Notes: generated from the letters alone by a model not told the origin. Counted from the first letter of the stretch, positions 1-8,912 are shown. The stretch is DNA of 33,104 bases from an uncultured Lachnospiraceae bacterium (GCA_944380065.1 CALWGM010000038.1:1-33104), one strand, 5' to 3'. Numbers and translations are program-made.

Positions 1-16
1 ATTTCCAGAAAAAGGA

Positions 17-45
17 TTGACATTTTTCCCGAAGTTTTCTATAAC
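17..45 (+). promoter_or_regulatory. Promoter of lrgAB
   Basis: TTGACA at 17-22, a 17-base spacer and TATAAC at 40-45 form a near-consensus vegetative sigma-factor promoter. Transcription would start near 52, giving a leader of only about 16 bases before the lrgA start at 68. The match is seen directly; its use is inferred. Confidence 0.7.
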
Positions 46-67
46 AGATGCGAAGGAAGTGAGGACT

Positions 68-475
68 ATGAAATATGTAAAACAATTTGGCATTATTATT
101 ATCGTTTCTTTTCTGGCTGAGATCCTGAATCAGGTGATCCCGATCCCTGTCCCGGCCAGCATCTATGGGCTGGTGCTGATGCTGGCCGGGCTGATAACCG
201 GGATCATTCCCTATGAGGAAGTACGGGAAGTCGGGCATTTTCTGGTGGATATTATGGCGGTCATGTTTTTGCCTGCGGCGGTGGGTCTGATCGACGCTTT
301 TGATGTTCTGCGTCCGGTGCTGCTGCCCTTCGCTGTGATCACGGTGGTTTCTACAATCGTGGTGATGGCGGTTTCCGGCAGGGTGACAGAGGCGGTCATA
401 CACCGCGGCAGGAAAAAGGAGGATGTATTTTCCGAAGAGCATCTGAAAGAAGAAATGGAAGGAGAGTGCAGATAA
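68..475 (+). CDS. lrgA: CidA/LrgA family holin-like membrane protein
   Basis: The 135-residue product is a small hydrophobic protein with about four membrane segments and a charged C-terminal tail (RGRKKEDVFSEEH). It matches the CidA/LrgA family, including the N-terminal pattern ending PVPASIYGLVLM. Members pair with LrgB in the membrane; they were first described as holin/antiholin-like modulators of murein hydrolases, and some Bacillus homologues carry pyruvate. I chose ATG 68 because a GGAAGTGAGG ribosome site lies just upstream; the longer reading from 17 would start inside the -35 box. The stop is one base before the lrgB start, so the two are translated together. No LytST-type sensor is visible in the window. 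Confidence 0.85.
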   Translation: MKYVKQFGIIIIVSFLAEILNQVIPIPVPASIYGLVLMLAGLITGIIPYEEVREVGHFLVDIMAVMFLPAAVGLIDAFDVLRPVLLPFAVITVVSTIVVMAVSGRVTEAVIHRGRKKEDVFSEEHLKEEMEGECR

Positions 476-476
476 A

Positions 477-1169
477 ATGGAAGGTTTTCTGGAAATCTCT
501 GTATTTTTCGGCGTGGCGATCAGCCTGGCCGCTTATGGGATCGGCTGCTGGCTGCATAAAAAATTCCGGCTGGCGATTTTTAATCCGCTGTTGGTTTCTG
601 TGATCCTTGTGATCCTGTTCCTGAAGCTGACGGGAGTCAGCTATGATCTTTATTATGAGGGAGCCAAATACATCAGCTATCTGCTGACTCCGGCGACGGT
701 TTGCCTGGCAATCCCCCTGTATGAGCAGCTGGCTCTGTTAAAGAAGAATTATAAGGCCATCGCCCTTGGAATTGCTTCCGGGGTGATCGTCAGCCTGGGC
801 TGCGTTTTTGTGATGGCTCTGCTGTTTGGTTTAAATCACGAAGAATATGTCACCCTGCTGCCGAAATCCATCACGACGGCGATCGCCATGGGCGTGACGG
901 AGGAATTAGGCGGATATGTGACCCTGACGGTTGCGGTGGTGATCGTCACCGGGATTTTAGGCAATATGATCGGTTCCTTCGTGTTTCGGATCTTCCGCAT
1001 CCGGGAGCCCATCGCCAAAGGCGTGGCGCTGGGAACTTCTGCACATGCCGTGGGGACTGCCCGCGCCATGGAGCTGGGAGATGTGGAAGGCGCGATTTCC
1101 GGGCTGTCCATTGCGGTAGCCGGCCTGATGACGGTGGTGGGCGCTTCGGTGTTCGCGCAGTTTTTGTGA
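477..1169 (+). CDS. lrgB: LrgB family antiholin-like membrane protein
   Basis: The 230-residue product has the LrgB length and pattern: six or more hydrophobic segments, the central SITTAIAMGVTEELGG stretch and the C-terminal GTSAHAVGTARAMELG block that marks the family. It is the partner of LrgA in a cytoplasmic-membrane complex tied to cell-wall turnover or overflow-metabolite (pyruvate) transport, depending on the species studied. Start ATG 477 follows the lrgA stop by one base and has a GGAGAG ribosome site inside the end of lrgA. The family call is firm; which of the two roles applies cannot be told from the sequence. Confidence 0.9.
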   Translation: MEGFLEISVFFGVAISLAAYGIGCWLHKKFRLAIFNPLLVSVILVILFLKLTGVSYDLYYEGAKYISYLLTPATVCLAIPLYEQLALLKKNYKAIALGIASGVIVSLGCVFVMALLFGLNHEEYVTLLPKSITTAIAMGVTEELGGYVTLTVAVVIVTGILGNMIGSFVFRIFRIREPIAKGVALGTSAHAVGTARAMELGDVEGAISGLSIAVAGLMTVVGASVFAQFL

Positions 1170-1210
1170 ATCAGCCCCTCTCCGCTTTCCCTTGCGGGAT
1201 TCCTTTTTCT
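1168..1210 (+). terminator. Possible weak terminator after lrgB
   Basis: GAATC (1168-1172) can pair with GATTC (1198-1202) around an inner CCGC/GCGG pair (1182-1185 with 1194-1197), followed by CTTTTTCT. A nine-base one-sided bulge makes the hairpin weak, and it overlaps the likely parE promoter. Confidence 0.35.
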
Positions 1211-1220
1211 ATGTTAAACT
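1192..1220 (+). promoter_or_regulatory. Candidate promoter of the topoisomerase operon
   Basis: TTGCGG at 1192-1197, a 17-base spacer and TAAACT at 1215-1220, with an extended -10 TG at 1212-1213. The -35 matches only three of six positions. It is the best candidate in the 100-base gap before parE. Confidence 0.4.
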
Positions 1221-1271
1221 TTCTCATGGCAAATCAAGAACAAATGTTTGAATATAGAAGAGGTATGGATC

Positions 1272-3194
1272 ATGGCAAAGAAAGCAGCATACGATGCGGA
1301 CAGTATTTCCGTACTGGAGGGGCTGGAGGCGGTGAGAAAACGCCCCGGCATGTATATCGGCAGTGTTTCCCGAAAGGGACTGAATCACCTGATTTATGAG
1401 ATTGTGGACAATGCGGTGGACGAGCACCTGGCGGGAGCCTGCAGTGAGATCCATGTGACGCTGGAGACGGGCGGCTCCTGTACCGTGGAGGACAACGGCC
1501 GGGGGATTCCGGTGGGAATGCATGAAAAAGGCGTGCCTGCGGCGCGGCTTGTTTTTTCGACCCTTCACGCGGGAGGGAAATTCGACGATTCGGTTTACAA
1601 GACCAGCGGCGGCCTGCACGGCGTGGGCTCTTCGGTGGTCAATGCCCTGTCCGTCTATCTGGATGTGGAGATCAGCCGGGAGGGCGCCGTCCATCACGAC
1701 CACTATGAGCGGGGCGTTCCCACGGAGGCGCTGGTGAACGGGCTGCTCCCGGTGATCGGTAAGACGAAAAAGACCGGGACGAAGATCAATTTCCTGCCGG
1801 ATCCGGAGATTTTTGAGAAGACCCGCTTCAAGGAGGATGAGGTGAAAAGCCGTCTGCATGAGACGGCCTACCTGAATCCGGGACTGACGATCCTTTATGA
1901 CGACCTGCGCCGGGAGGAGCCGGAGCATATTGTCTTTCACGAGGAGGACGGCATCATCGGTTTTGTCAGGGAGATGAATAAAAAGGCGGAGGTTCTGCAC
2001 GACCCGATTTATTTTTCCGGGGAGAGCGAGGGGATCACGGTGGAAGCCGCTTTCCAGTATACCAATGAATTCCATGAAAATATCCTGGGATTCTGCAACA
2101 ATATTTACAATGCGGAGGGCGGTACCCACATCACCGGATTTAAGACGGCATTGACCACAGTTATGAATCAATATGCCCGCCAGCTGGGAATTTTGAAGGA
2201 AAAGGATGCAAATTTCACCGGAGCGGATGTGCGCAACGGCATGACCGCGGTGATTTCCATCAAGCATCCGGCACCCCGCTTTGAGGGCCAGACCAAGACC
2301 AAGCTGGACAACCAGGATGCCTCCAAGGTGACGGCGAAAGTAACCGGGGAAGAGATCCAGCTGTATTTTGATAAAAATCTGGAAACATTAAAAACCGTGC
2401 TCTCCTGCGCGGAAAAATCGGCGAAGATCCGCAAGACGGAGGAAAAGGCAAAAACCAACCTGCTGACAAAGCAGAAGTTTTCCTTTGATTCCAACGGCAA
2501 GCTGGCCAACTGCGAGAGCCGGGACGCCTCCAAATGTGAGATTTTCATCGTGGAGGGAGATTCGGCCGGAGGCTCTGCCAAAATGGCCAGAAACCGGATG
2601 TACCAGGCCATCATGCCCATCCGGGGAAAGATCCTCAATGTGGAGAAGGCCAGTATCGACAAGGTGCTGGCCAACGCGGAGATCAAGACCATGATCAACG
2701 CCTTCGGCTGTGGATTTTCGGAAGGCTACGGCAACGATTTTGATATTACGAAGCTGCGTTATGACAAGATTGTGATCATGGCGGATGCGGACGTGGACGG
2801 CGCGCATATCGCCACCCTTCTGCTGACGCTTTTCTACCGGTTTATGCCGGAGCTGATTTTCGAGGGGCATGTGTATATCGCCATGCCGCCGCTGTATAAG
2901 GTGATCCCGTCGAAGGGAAAAGAGGAATATCTCTATGACGACGCGGCCCTGGAAAAATACCGCCGGACGCATAAGGGCAGTTTTACTCTGCAGCGCTACA
3001 AAGGTCTGGGAGAGATGGATGCGGAGCAGCTCTGGGAGACGACGCTGGATCCGGAACGCAGGATGCTGAAGCGGGTGGAGATCGAGGACGGCCGGATGGC
3101 TTCCGATGTGACGGAGATGCTGATGGGAACGGATGTCCCGCCCCGGAAGGCATTTATTTATGAGCACGCCAATGAGGCGGAGCTGGATATATAA
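1272..3194 (+). CDS. parE: Type II DNA topoisomerase subunit B (ParE/GyrB-like)
   Basis: The 640-residue ATPase subunit of a gyrase/topoisomerase IV enzyme, which hydrolyses ATP to drive DNA strand passage. The GHKL fold shows near residues 35-55 (NAVDEH) and 112 (GGLHGVGSSVVNALS). The Toprim domain shows EGDSAGGSA near 426 and the metal-binding DADVDGAH near 503, followed by the C-terminal RYKGLGEMDAEQLWETT. The length fits the short Gram-positive B subunit without the enterobacterial insertion. ATG 1272 is chosen over an in-frame TTG at 1248 because AGAAGAGG (1256-1263) sits 8 bases upstream. The A subunit follows 33 bases downstream. ParE or a second GyrB cannot be separated with certainty by eye; ParE is preferred from the pairing and the partner's degenerate GyrA box. 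Confidence 0.85.
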   Translation: MAKKAAYDADSISVLEGLEAVRKRPGMYIGSVSRKGLNHLIYEIVDNAVDEHLAGACSEIHVTLETGGSCTVEDNGRGIPVGMHEKGVPAARLVFSTLHAGGKFDDSVYKTSGGLHGVGSSVVNALSVYLDVEISREGAVHHDHYERGVPTEALVNGLLPVIGKTKKTGTKINFLPDPEIFEKTRFKEDEVKSRLHETAYLNPGLTILYDDLRREEPEHIVFHEEDGIIGFVREMNKKAEVLHDPIYFSGESEGITVEAAFQYTNEFHENILGFCNNIYNAEGGTHITGFKTALTTVMNQYARQLGILKEKDANFTGADVRNGMTAVISIKHPAPRFEGQTKTKLDNQDASKVTAKVTGEEIQLYFDKNLETLKTVLSCAEKSAKIRKTEEKAKTNLLTKQKFSFDSNGKLANCESRDASKCEIFIVEGDSAGGSAKMARNRMYQAIMPIRGKILNVEKASIDKVLANAEIKTMINAFGCGFSEGYGNDFDITKLRYDKIVIMADADVDGAHIATLLLTLFYRFMPELIFEGHVYIAMPPLYKVIPSKGKEEYLYDDAALEKYRRTHKGSFTLQRYKGLGEMDAEQLWETTLDPERRMLKRVEIEDGRMASDVTEMLMGTDVPPRKAFIYEHANEAELDI

Positions 3195-3227
3195 AAAATA
3201 CCGGATCGGGGAAAAGGAGACAAAAGT

Positions 3228-5468
3228 ATGAGTGTCGAACAGGAGCAGATCATCCGGACGGAATATTCGGAGATTATGCAGAAATCATATATTGACTATG
3301 CCATGAGCGTCATTGTGTCCCGGGCGCTGCCGGATGTGCGGGACGGACTGAAGCCGGTACAGCGCCGGACGCTGTACGATATGTATGAGCTGGGCGTCCG
3401 CTACGACAGGCCCTACCGGAAAAGCGCCCGTATTGTGGGGGATACCATGGGTAAATACCACCCCCACGGCGACAGTTCTATTTACGGGGCGCTGGTGGTG
3501 ATGGCGCAGGATTTCAAATACGGCCTGCCGCTGGTGGACGGCCACGGAAACTTCGGCTCGATTGAGGGAGACGGGGCGGCGGCTATGCGTTACACGGAGG
3601 CGCGGCTGCAGAAGATCACCCAGCAGGCCTATCTGGCGGATCTGGACAAGGATGTGGTGGATTTTATCCCCAATTTTGACGCCACGGAAAAGGAGCCGTC
3701 TGTACTGCCGGTCAGAATCCCCAATATTCTGGTTAACGGAGCGGAAGGGATCGCTGTGGGAATGGCCACCAGCATCCCGCCCCACAATTTAGGGGAGGTG
3801 ATCGACGGCGTGATCGCCTACATGAAGGATCCGGATCTCACCACGGAGGAGATGATGGAGATCATTCCGGGACCGGATTTCCCTACCGGCGGCATTGTGA
3901 TCAACAAAGATGAACTGAAGGCGATCTATGAAACCGGAAGCGGCAGGATCCGGCTCCGGGGCAAGGTGGAGATAGAACCGGTAAAGGGCGGACGGGAGCG
4001 CATTGTGATCACGGAGATTCCCTACACCATGATCGGCGCCAATATCGGCAAGTTCCTGAATGATGTCTACAGCCTGGTGGAGACGAAAAAGACGACGGAT
4101 ATTGTGGACATTTCCAATCAGTCCTCCAAAGAAGGCATCCGTATCGTGATTGAATTGAAAAAGGGAGCCGACGCGCAGAATATCTGCAATCTTTTATATA
4201 AGAAGACACGGCTGGAGGATACCTTCGGCGTGAATATGCTGGTGGTGGCGGACGGCCGCCCGGAGACCATGGGCTTAAGGGATATCATCCGTCACAATGT
4301 CCAGTTCCAGTACCAGCTTGCCACCCGCAAGTACACGACCCTTCTCAACCGGGAGCGGGAAAAGCAGGAGGTGCAGGAGGGACTGATCAAGGCGTATGAT
4401 GTGATCGACCTGATCATTGAGATCCTGCGGGGCAGCAAGAGCCGGGAGCAGGTGAAAAAATGCCTGGTGGAGGGCGTGACAGAGGGGATTCATTTCAAAT
4501 CAAAGCTTTCGGAGAAGACAGCGTCCATGCTGCATTTTACCGAGCGCCAGGCCAATGCGATCCTGGATATGCGTCTGTACCGCCTGATCGGGCTGGAGAT
4601 CGAGGCGCTGATCAAAGAGCACGATGAGACCATGAAAAACATTGCTTTTTATGAGAAGGTGCTGGGAAGCCGCGCCCAGATGGCCAAAGTGCTGATGAAA
4701 GAGCTGAAGGAACTGAAAAAGGAATTTGCCGTTCCCAGAAAGACGGCGGTTGAAAATGCGGCGGAAGCGGTTTACCAGGAGAAGAAACAGGAGGCGATCC
4801 CGGTGATGCTCCTGATGGACCGGTTCGGTTATGTAAAATCCGTGGACGTTCCTACCTATGAGAGAAATAAGGAGGCCGCGGATGCGGAATTCCGCAGGAT
4901 CATCCCCTGCATGAGCGATGATAAAATCTGTCTGTTTACCAATACCGGGCAGATGCATCTGGTAAAAATGTCCGATGTGCCCTTTGGAAAATTCCGGGAA
5001 AAAGGGATCCCGGTGGATAATATCTGCAACTATTCCAGCAGCAGCGAGGAGCTGGCGGCAATCCTTTGTCTGTCAGATCTGAAAGATAAGAAGCTGCTGT
5101 TTGTGACCCGGACATCCATGATCAAATTAGTGGACGGCGCGGAATTTGATGTGTCCAAGCGGACGACTGCAGCCACAAAATTGGCGGAGAAGGATCAGGT
5201 GCTCTGCGTGGGCGTGGCCGCGCCGGAGGATACGCTGGTGCTGCAGTCGGAGAAAAACTATTTCCTGCGGATGCAGGTGGGCGACATCCCGGAGAAGAAA
5301 AAGGGCGCCATCGGCGTGCGGGGCATGCGTCTGGGAAAGGACGAGGGAATCGTTTCCGCCTGGATTCTGCAGGCGGACGCGGAAATCACGGTGAAGGTAA
5401 AAGACCGGGAGGTTGCGCTGAACCGTCTCCACATCGGCAGCCGGGACAGCCGGGGCGTGAAGCGGTAG
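3228..5468 (+). CDS. parC: Type II DNA topoisomerase subunit A (ParC/GyrA-like)
   Basis: The 746-residue DNA-breakage subunit. The N-terminal YAMSVIVSRALPDVRDGLKPVQRR block and the catalytic tyrosine in AAMRYTEARL (Y122, the same number as in E. coli GyrA) are clear. The quinolone-binding segment HPHGDSSIYG puts serine at 83 but glycerine-type glycine at 87, where most gyrases carry Asp or Glu. The C-terminal third has beta-propeller repeats but no clean GyrA box (QRRGGKG); the nearest stretch is KKKGAIGVRG. That argues for a ParC-like decatenase rather than a DNA-wrapping gyrase, though this is inference. ATG 3228 has an AAAAGGAGA ribosome site. It is translated with parE and is followed by a strong terminator. 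Confidence 0.87.
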   Translation: MSVEQEQIIRTEYSEIMQKSYIDYAMSVIVSRALPDVRDGLKPVQRRTLYDMYELGVRYDRPYRKSARIVGDTMGKYHPHGDSSIYGALVVMAQDFKYGLPLVDGHGNFGSIEGDGAAAMRYTEARLQKITQQAYLADLDKDVVDFIPNFDATEKEPSVLPVRIPNILVNGAEGIAVGMATSIPPHNLGEVIDGVIAYMKDPDLTTEEMMEIIPGPDFPTGGIVINKDELKAIYETGSGRIRLRGKVEIEPVKGGRERIVITEIPYTMIGANIGKFLNDVYSLVETKKTTDIVDISNQSSKEGIRIVIELKKGADAQNICNLLYKKTRLEDTFGVNMLVVADGRPETMGLRDIIRHNVQFQYQLATRKYTTLLNREREKQEVQEGLIKAYDVIDLIIEILRGSKSREQVKKCLVEGVTEGIHFKSKLSEKTASMLHFTERQANAILDMRLYRLIGLEIEALIKEHDETMKNIAFYEKVLGSRAQMAKVLMKELKELKKEFAVPRKTAVENAAEAVYQEKKQEAIPVMLLMDRFGYVKSVDVPTYERNKEAADAEFRRIIPCMSDDKICLFTNTGQMHLVKMSDVPFGKFREKGIPVDNICNYSSSSEELAAILCLSDLKDKKLLFVTRTSMIKLVDGAEFDVSKRTTAATKLAEKDQVLCVGVAAPEDTLVLQSEKNYFLRMQVGDIPEKKKGAIGVRGMRLGKDEGIVSAWILQADAEITVKVKDREVALNRLHIGSRDSRGVKR

Positions 5469-5525
5469 CTGCCCGGAAGGAAGCCGCGCCGTTTCTGAAA
5501 ATTGCAGAAGAAAGACGGCTATAAC

Positions 5526-5566
5526 AGTGCGGAAAAGTGGAATTTTACCCTTTTCCGCACTTTTTT
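5526..5566 (+). terminator. Intrinsic terminator of the topoisomerase operon
   Basis: A perfect 12-base stem pairs AGTGCGGAAAAG (5526-5537) with CTTTTCCGCACT (5550-5561), followed by a T run. It lies 58 bases after the parC stop and cleanly separates it from the pyrophosphatase gene. Confidence 0.9.
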
Positions 5567-5594
5567 GAACACTTTGACAACGATTTAACGATTG

Positions 5595-5624
5595 TTGACA
5601 CGTCGGTTTGCCGTATGTTACCAT
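5595..5624 (+). promoter_or_regulatory. Candidate promoter of the pyrophosphatase gene
   Basis: A perfect TTGACA (5595-5600), an 18-base spacer and TACCAT (5619-5624) preceded by an extended-element TG at 5616-5617. The predicted start near 5631 gives a leader of about 44 bases. A second TTGACA at 5574-5579 has no good -10 partner. Confidence 0.5.
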
Positions 5625-5674
5625 GAAAAAAGTATCCGAGTATACAAAATATATAGAAGGGAGAGTTTGTAAAA

Positions 5675-7681
5675 GTGATACTGAGTTGGACGATTATCAT
5701 TCCAATCATCGGCGTCATAGCATTGCTTGTCGCCGCAGGATTAGCTGCGAATGTGAAAAAGCAGCCGGAAGGAACCGACCGGATGAAGGAGATTTCCGCA
5801 GCGATCCATGAAGGTGCCCGGGCATTTTTGTTTTCCGAGTACAAAATCTTAATTATCTTTATTGCGGTAGTATTTATCGCCCTTGGCTTTGCCATTGGCT
5901 GGACTACCGGACTGTGTTTCCTGATCGGGGCCTGCTTCTCGATCCTGGCCGGCTTTTTCGGCATGAGTGTTGCCACCAGGGCAAACGTGAGGACTGCCAA
6001 TGCGGCCCGGGAAAAAGGCATGTCGGCAGCGCTTCCCATTGCGTTCCGCGGCGGGGCGGTTATGGGTCTCTGCGTGGTTGGTCTTGGTATTTTGGGCGTC
6101 AGCCTGATCTACCTGATCACAGGAAATGACGACATCCTGTTTGGATTCAGCCTGGGCGCTTCCTCTGTAGCCCTGTTTGCCCGTGTGGGCGGCGGTATTT
6201 ATACGAAAGCCGCAGACGTGGGCGCCGACCTGGTAGGAAAGGTTGAGGCCGGTATCCCGGAGGATGACCCCCGTAACCCGGCGGTTATCGCTGACAACGT
6301 AGGCGATAACGTAGGCGATGTGGCCGGTATGGGCGCAGACCTTTTTGAGTCTTATGTCGGTTCCATTATTTCTGCTATTACCCTTGGACTTCTGGCCTTT
6401 AACGGAGTGAACGGCGCTATTTATCCGCTGATCATTTCCGCAGTGGGTGTTTTGGCTTCTGTTGTCAGCGTATTTATGGTGCGCGGCAAGGAAGGCAGCG
6501 ATCCGCATAAGGCGCTGAAGTTCGGCCAGAATATGGCAAATATTATTACCGTTGTTGTTTCTGTGATCCTCTGCCCGGTGATCCTTTATAACGGCGTGTG
6601 GGCTCCGAAGAGCTTCCTGCCTGCAATCGCAATCATTGCCGGCCTGATCGTCGGCGTGTGCATCGGCGCCATCACAGAGCGTTATACTTCTGACAAATAC
6701 AAACATGTGCGCAGGATTGCAGAGCAGTCTGAGACCGGTTCCGCTACCAATATCATCAGCGGTCTGGCAGTCGGCATGCATTCCTGTACGATCCCGATCA
6801 TCCTGATCGCGGTAGGCATCTTTGTGGCTTACCGGTGCGCAGGCGTTTATGGTATCGCCCTGGCGGCAGTCGGTATGCTGGCTACCACAGGAAGTACGGT
6901 AGCTGTTGACGCATACGGCCCGATCGCGGACAACGCAGGCGGTATTGCCGAGATGTCCGGACTGGATGAGAGTGTGCGCGATATCACAGATTCCCTGGAT
7001 TCCGTGGGAAATACGACTGCGGCTATCGGTAAAGGTTTTGCCATCGGCTCCGCAGCCCTGACTGCCCTGTCTCTGTTTGTTTCCTATGCGGAGGCGGTAC
7101 AGCTGACGGTGATCGACCTGCTGGTACCGACGGTAATCGTTGGTCTTTTAGTGGGCGCGATGCTGCCGTTCCTGTTCTCGGCCATTACCATGGAGGCTGT
7201 TTCCAAGGCGGCTTATAAGATGATCGAGGAAGTCCGCAGACAGTTCAAGGCTGACAAGGGCATTCTGGAAGGAACCAGCAAGCCGGATTACAAGACCTGT
7301 GTCGGCATTTCCACACAGGCGTCCTTAAAGGAGATGATCGTGCCCGGTATTATCGCCATTGTGGTGCCGATCTTTATCGGTATCCTTCTTGGACCGGAAG
7401 CGCTGGGCGGACTGCTGGCAGGCTCCCTGGTAACAGGCGTTATGCTGGCGATCTTCATGGCAAACGCAGGCGGCGCCTGGGATAATGCGAAGAAATACAT
7501 AGAGGGCGGCAATCACGGCGGCAAAGGCAGCGAGCCCCACAAGGCGGCTGTTGTCGGCGATACGGTGGGTGATCCGTTCAAGGATACTTCAGGACCGTCC
7601 CTGAACATCCTGATCAAGCTGATGACGATTGTAGCTCTGGTATTTGCGCCGATCTTCCTGGCAGTGGGAGGATTGCTGTAA
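5675..7681 (+). CDS. hppA: Membrane-bound ion-pumping pyrophosphatase, K+-dependent type
   Basis: The 668-residue protein hydrolyses pyrophosphate at the membrane and uses the energy to pump H+ and/or Na+. It is almost entirely hydrophobic helices (about 16) and carries the family's acidic pyrophosphate-Mg site near residues 172-230 (the [16 protein letters not shown] run, [23 protein letters not shown]) and a second near 620-650 ([17 protein letters not shown]). The GNTTAA segment near 445 has alanine where K+-independent pumps have lysine, which marks the K+-dependent subfamily. The glutamate of FESYVG is placed as in Na+-transporting members, so Na+ or mixed Na+/H+ pumping is likely. Translation uses GTG 5675 with AGAAGGGAG (5655-5663); no ATG fits the conserved N-terminus. 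It is flanked by terminators and so is monocistronic. Confidence 0.93.
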   Translation: MILSWTIIIPIIGVIALLVAAGLAANVKKQPEGTDRMKEISAAIHEGARAFLFSEYKILIIFIAVVFIALGFAIGWTTGLCFLIGACFSILAGFFGMSVATRANVRTANAAREKGMSAALPIAFRGGAVMGLCVVGLGILGVSLIYLITGNDDILFGFSLGASSVALFARVGGGIYTKAADVGADLVGKVEAGIPEDDPRNPAVIADNVGDNVGDVAGMGADLFESYVGSIISAITLGLLAFNGVNGAIYPLIISAVGVLASVVSVFMVRGKEGSDPHKALKFGQNMANIITVVVSVILCPVILYNGVWAPKSFLPAIAIIAGLIVGVCIGAITERYTSDKYKHVRRIAEQSETGSATNIISGLAVGMHSCTIPIILIAVGIFVAYRCAGVYGIALAAVGMLATTGSTVAVDAYGPIADNAGGIAEMSGLDESVRDITDSLDSVGNTTAAIGKGFAIGSAALTALSLFVSYAEAVQLTVIDLLVPTVIVGLLVGAMLPFLFSAITMEAVSKAAYKMIEEVRRQFKADKGILEGTSKPDYKTCVGISTQASLKEMIVPGIIAIVVPIFIGILLGPEALGGLLAGSLVTGVMLAIFMANAGGAWDNAKKYIEGGNHGGKGSEPHKAAVVGDTVGDPFKDTSGPSLNILIKLMTIVALVFAPIFLAVGGLL

Positions 7682-7728
7682 AAAGGCCATTGCTGTAAAT
7701 TTCGTATAAATCATATAGGATTCAGAGG

Positions 7729-7770
7729 ATCCCCTCACAGGAATGATACTGTCAGTACCTGTGGGGGGAT
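7729..7770 (+). terminator. Probable terminator after hppA
   Basis: ATCCCCTCACAGG (7729-7741) pairs with CCTGTGGGGGGAT (7758-7770) over 13 bases with one G-U pair, around a 16-base loop. The following TTGATTT is only a modest U tract. Confidence 0.65.
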
Positions 7771-7900
7771 TTGATTTCCATTTTATCTGTATGTGGAAAC
7801 ATGAATGAATCGGCGCTCTGTCAGATATACTACGAAGGAACTCCTTACGAGGGTACCTTTATGGCCATTCGGCCAAAAACAAAGAAAGGAAATTTGGGGT

Positions 7901-8743
7901 ATGAGCATGGTGCTTACCCGTTACCGGGTCAAAATCGGTTTGGAAAAGAAAATACGCATTGCGCTGGTCTCGGATCTCCATGACCGGGATCCCGGTGAGG
8001 CTCTTTTTATGCTGCGCAGGATCCATCCGGATCTGATTCTGGCAGCCGGGGATCTGATGGAACGGCATGAAAAGGGGATGAGTCCCTGGACAGTGGAAGA
8101 GATGGATGCCTGGCAGGGGATTTCCAGGAGAAAAACCTGGTTTACCAGGCTGATCAAAGCGCTGGATGGGTCGCTGCCGTCGGACAGGCCGCAAAAGAAA
8201 GCGTGGGACGAGCGGAATGGCTATGCATTCCTGCGGGAAGCGTCCCGGATCGCGCCGGTGGTCATGGGAGTGGGAAATCATGAATGGTATTTTACAGGGA
8301 AAGACCGGTCGGTGATGGAGCATTACGGGATCCGTCTGCTGGACAATGCAGACTGCGAGCTGGAGATCCGGGGGCAGCGGCTGCGGATCGGCGGGCTGTC
8401 TACCAGATACGATATGGGGTGGCTGAAGGCTTTTTCCATGAAGCAGGGTAAAAAGATCCTGATCTGCCATCACCCGGATTACTATATCCGGAAAATCCGG
8501 GGACACCTCTGGGACCGGTTTGATCTGGTAGTATCCGGGCATACGCATGGCGGCCAGTGGCGTCTGTTCGGCGCAGGTGGAAGGAAGAGGGGGATTTCTG
8601 TTTTTGCGCCGGGACAGGGGATTTTCCCGAAATATGCTTATGGAAGATATGGAAAACTGATTGTCAGTTCCGGTGTATCCAATACGACGAAGATTCCGCG
8701 GTTTGGAAACCCGTGTGAAATCGTGCTGATCGAGGCCGGCTGA
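7901..8743 (+). CDS. Calcineurin-like metallophosphoesterase (YaeI/YkuE-type)
   Basis: The 280-residue protein carries all metal-binding motifs of the calcineurin-like phosphoesterases in order: SDLHD near residue 25, AAGDL near 50, GNHEW near 125, CHHPDYY near 190 and GHTHGGQ near 213. The end (FGNPCEIVLIE) is typical of the YkuE/YaeI group. These act on phosphodiester or phosphomonoester bonds with two metal ions; the substrate is unknown. No signal peptide or membrane segment is seen. I chose ATG 7901, with AAAGGA 10 bases upstream, because the conserved fold begins at the following RYRVKIGL. An in-frame ATG at 7805 would add 32 residues without a clear ribosome site. A TATACT at 7826-7831 could be a -10 box but lacks a -35. 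Confidence 0.85.
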   Translation: MSMVLTRYRVKIGLEKKIRIALVSDLHDRDPGEALFMLRRIHPDLILAAGDLMERHEKGMSPWTVEEMDAWQGISRRKTWFTRLIKALDGSLPSDRPQKKAWDERNGYAFLREASRIAPVVMGVGNHEWYFTGKDRSVMEHYGIRLLDNADCELEIRGQRLRIGGLSTRYDMGWLKAFSMKQGKKILICHHPDYYIRKIRGHLWDRFDLVVSGHTHGGQWRLFGAGGRKRGISVFAPGQGIFPKYAYGRYGKLIVSSGVSNTTKIPRFGNPCEIVLIEAG

Positions 8744-8771
8744 ACAAAAAAACTCCGGGAATATTCCGGAG
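8744..8771 (-). terminator. Terminator-like hairpin facing the minus strand
   Basis: CTCCGG (8753-8758) and CCGGAG (8766-8771) form a compact stem. On the + strand it is preceded by a seven-A run and has no T tract after it; read on the minus strand the hairpin is followed by seven Ts, the correct order for an intrinsic terminator. It would stop antisense transcription entering the phosphoesterase gene. It could also mark the 3' end of the + transcript with low efficiency. Confidence 0.5.
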
Positions 8772-8819
8772 CAGTCATACTTCTTATGGATATCCGGGCC
8801 AATAATACGGAAATTATCG

Positions 8820-8848
8820 GAGACAGCCAGTCTCTTTTGTGTTATAAT
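8820..8848 (+). promoter_or_regulatory. Promoter of the folate-block operon
   Basis: TATAAT at 8843-8848 is perfect and is preceded by an extended-element TG (8840-8841). GAGACA at 8820-8825, 17 bases upstream, is a four-of-six -35. Transcription would start near 8855, inside the structured leader. Confidence 0.6.
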
Positions 8849-8850
8849 AA

Positions 8851-8912
8851 AGCCATCTGGTGAGCAAATCATGATTCGGGAAGCGAACGGCAGATGGATT
8901 TGCGGAGCCGTT
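8851..8912 (+). promoter_or_regulatory. Structured leader upstream of the folate block
   Basis: Several complementary segments interleave. CCATCTG (8853-8859) pairs with CAGATGG (8891-8897); GCAAAT (8865-8870 region) pairs with ATTTGC (8898-8903), the order of an H-type pseudoknot. AACGGC (8886-8891) can instead pair with GCCGTT (8907-8912). No U-rich terminator follows, so any control would be at translation or stability. I do not recognise a known riboswitch. Confidence 0.4.

Noticed and set aside
68-1169. Prophage holin remnants
   Set aside because: The pair is a standard chromosomal lrgAB locus, with no endolysin, tail or integrase genes nearby.
1224-2267. 347-residue minus-strand reading frame opposite parE
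   Set aside because: It lies inside a gene with complete GyrB/ParE motifs, has no recognisable motif or ribosome site and arises from codon bias on the other strand.
5849-6781. 310-residue minus-strand frame opposite the pyrophosphatase
   Set aside because: Low-complexity polar translation opposite a highly conserved membrane enzyme; no ribosome site.
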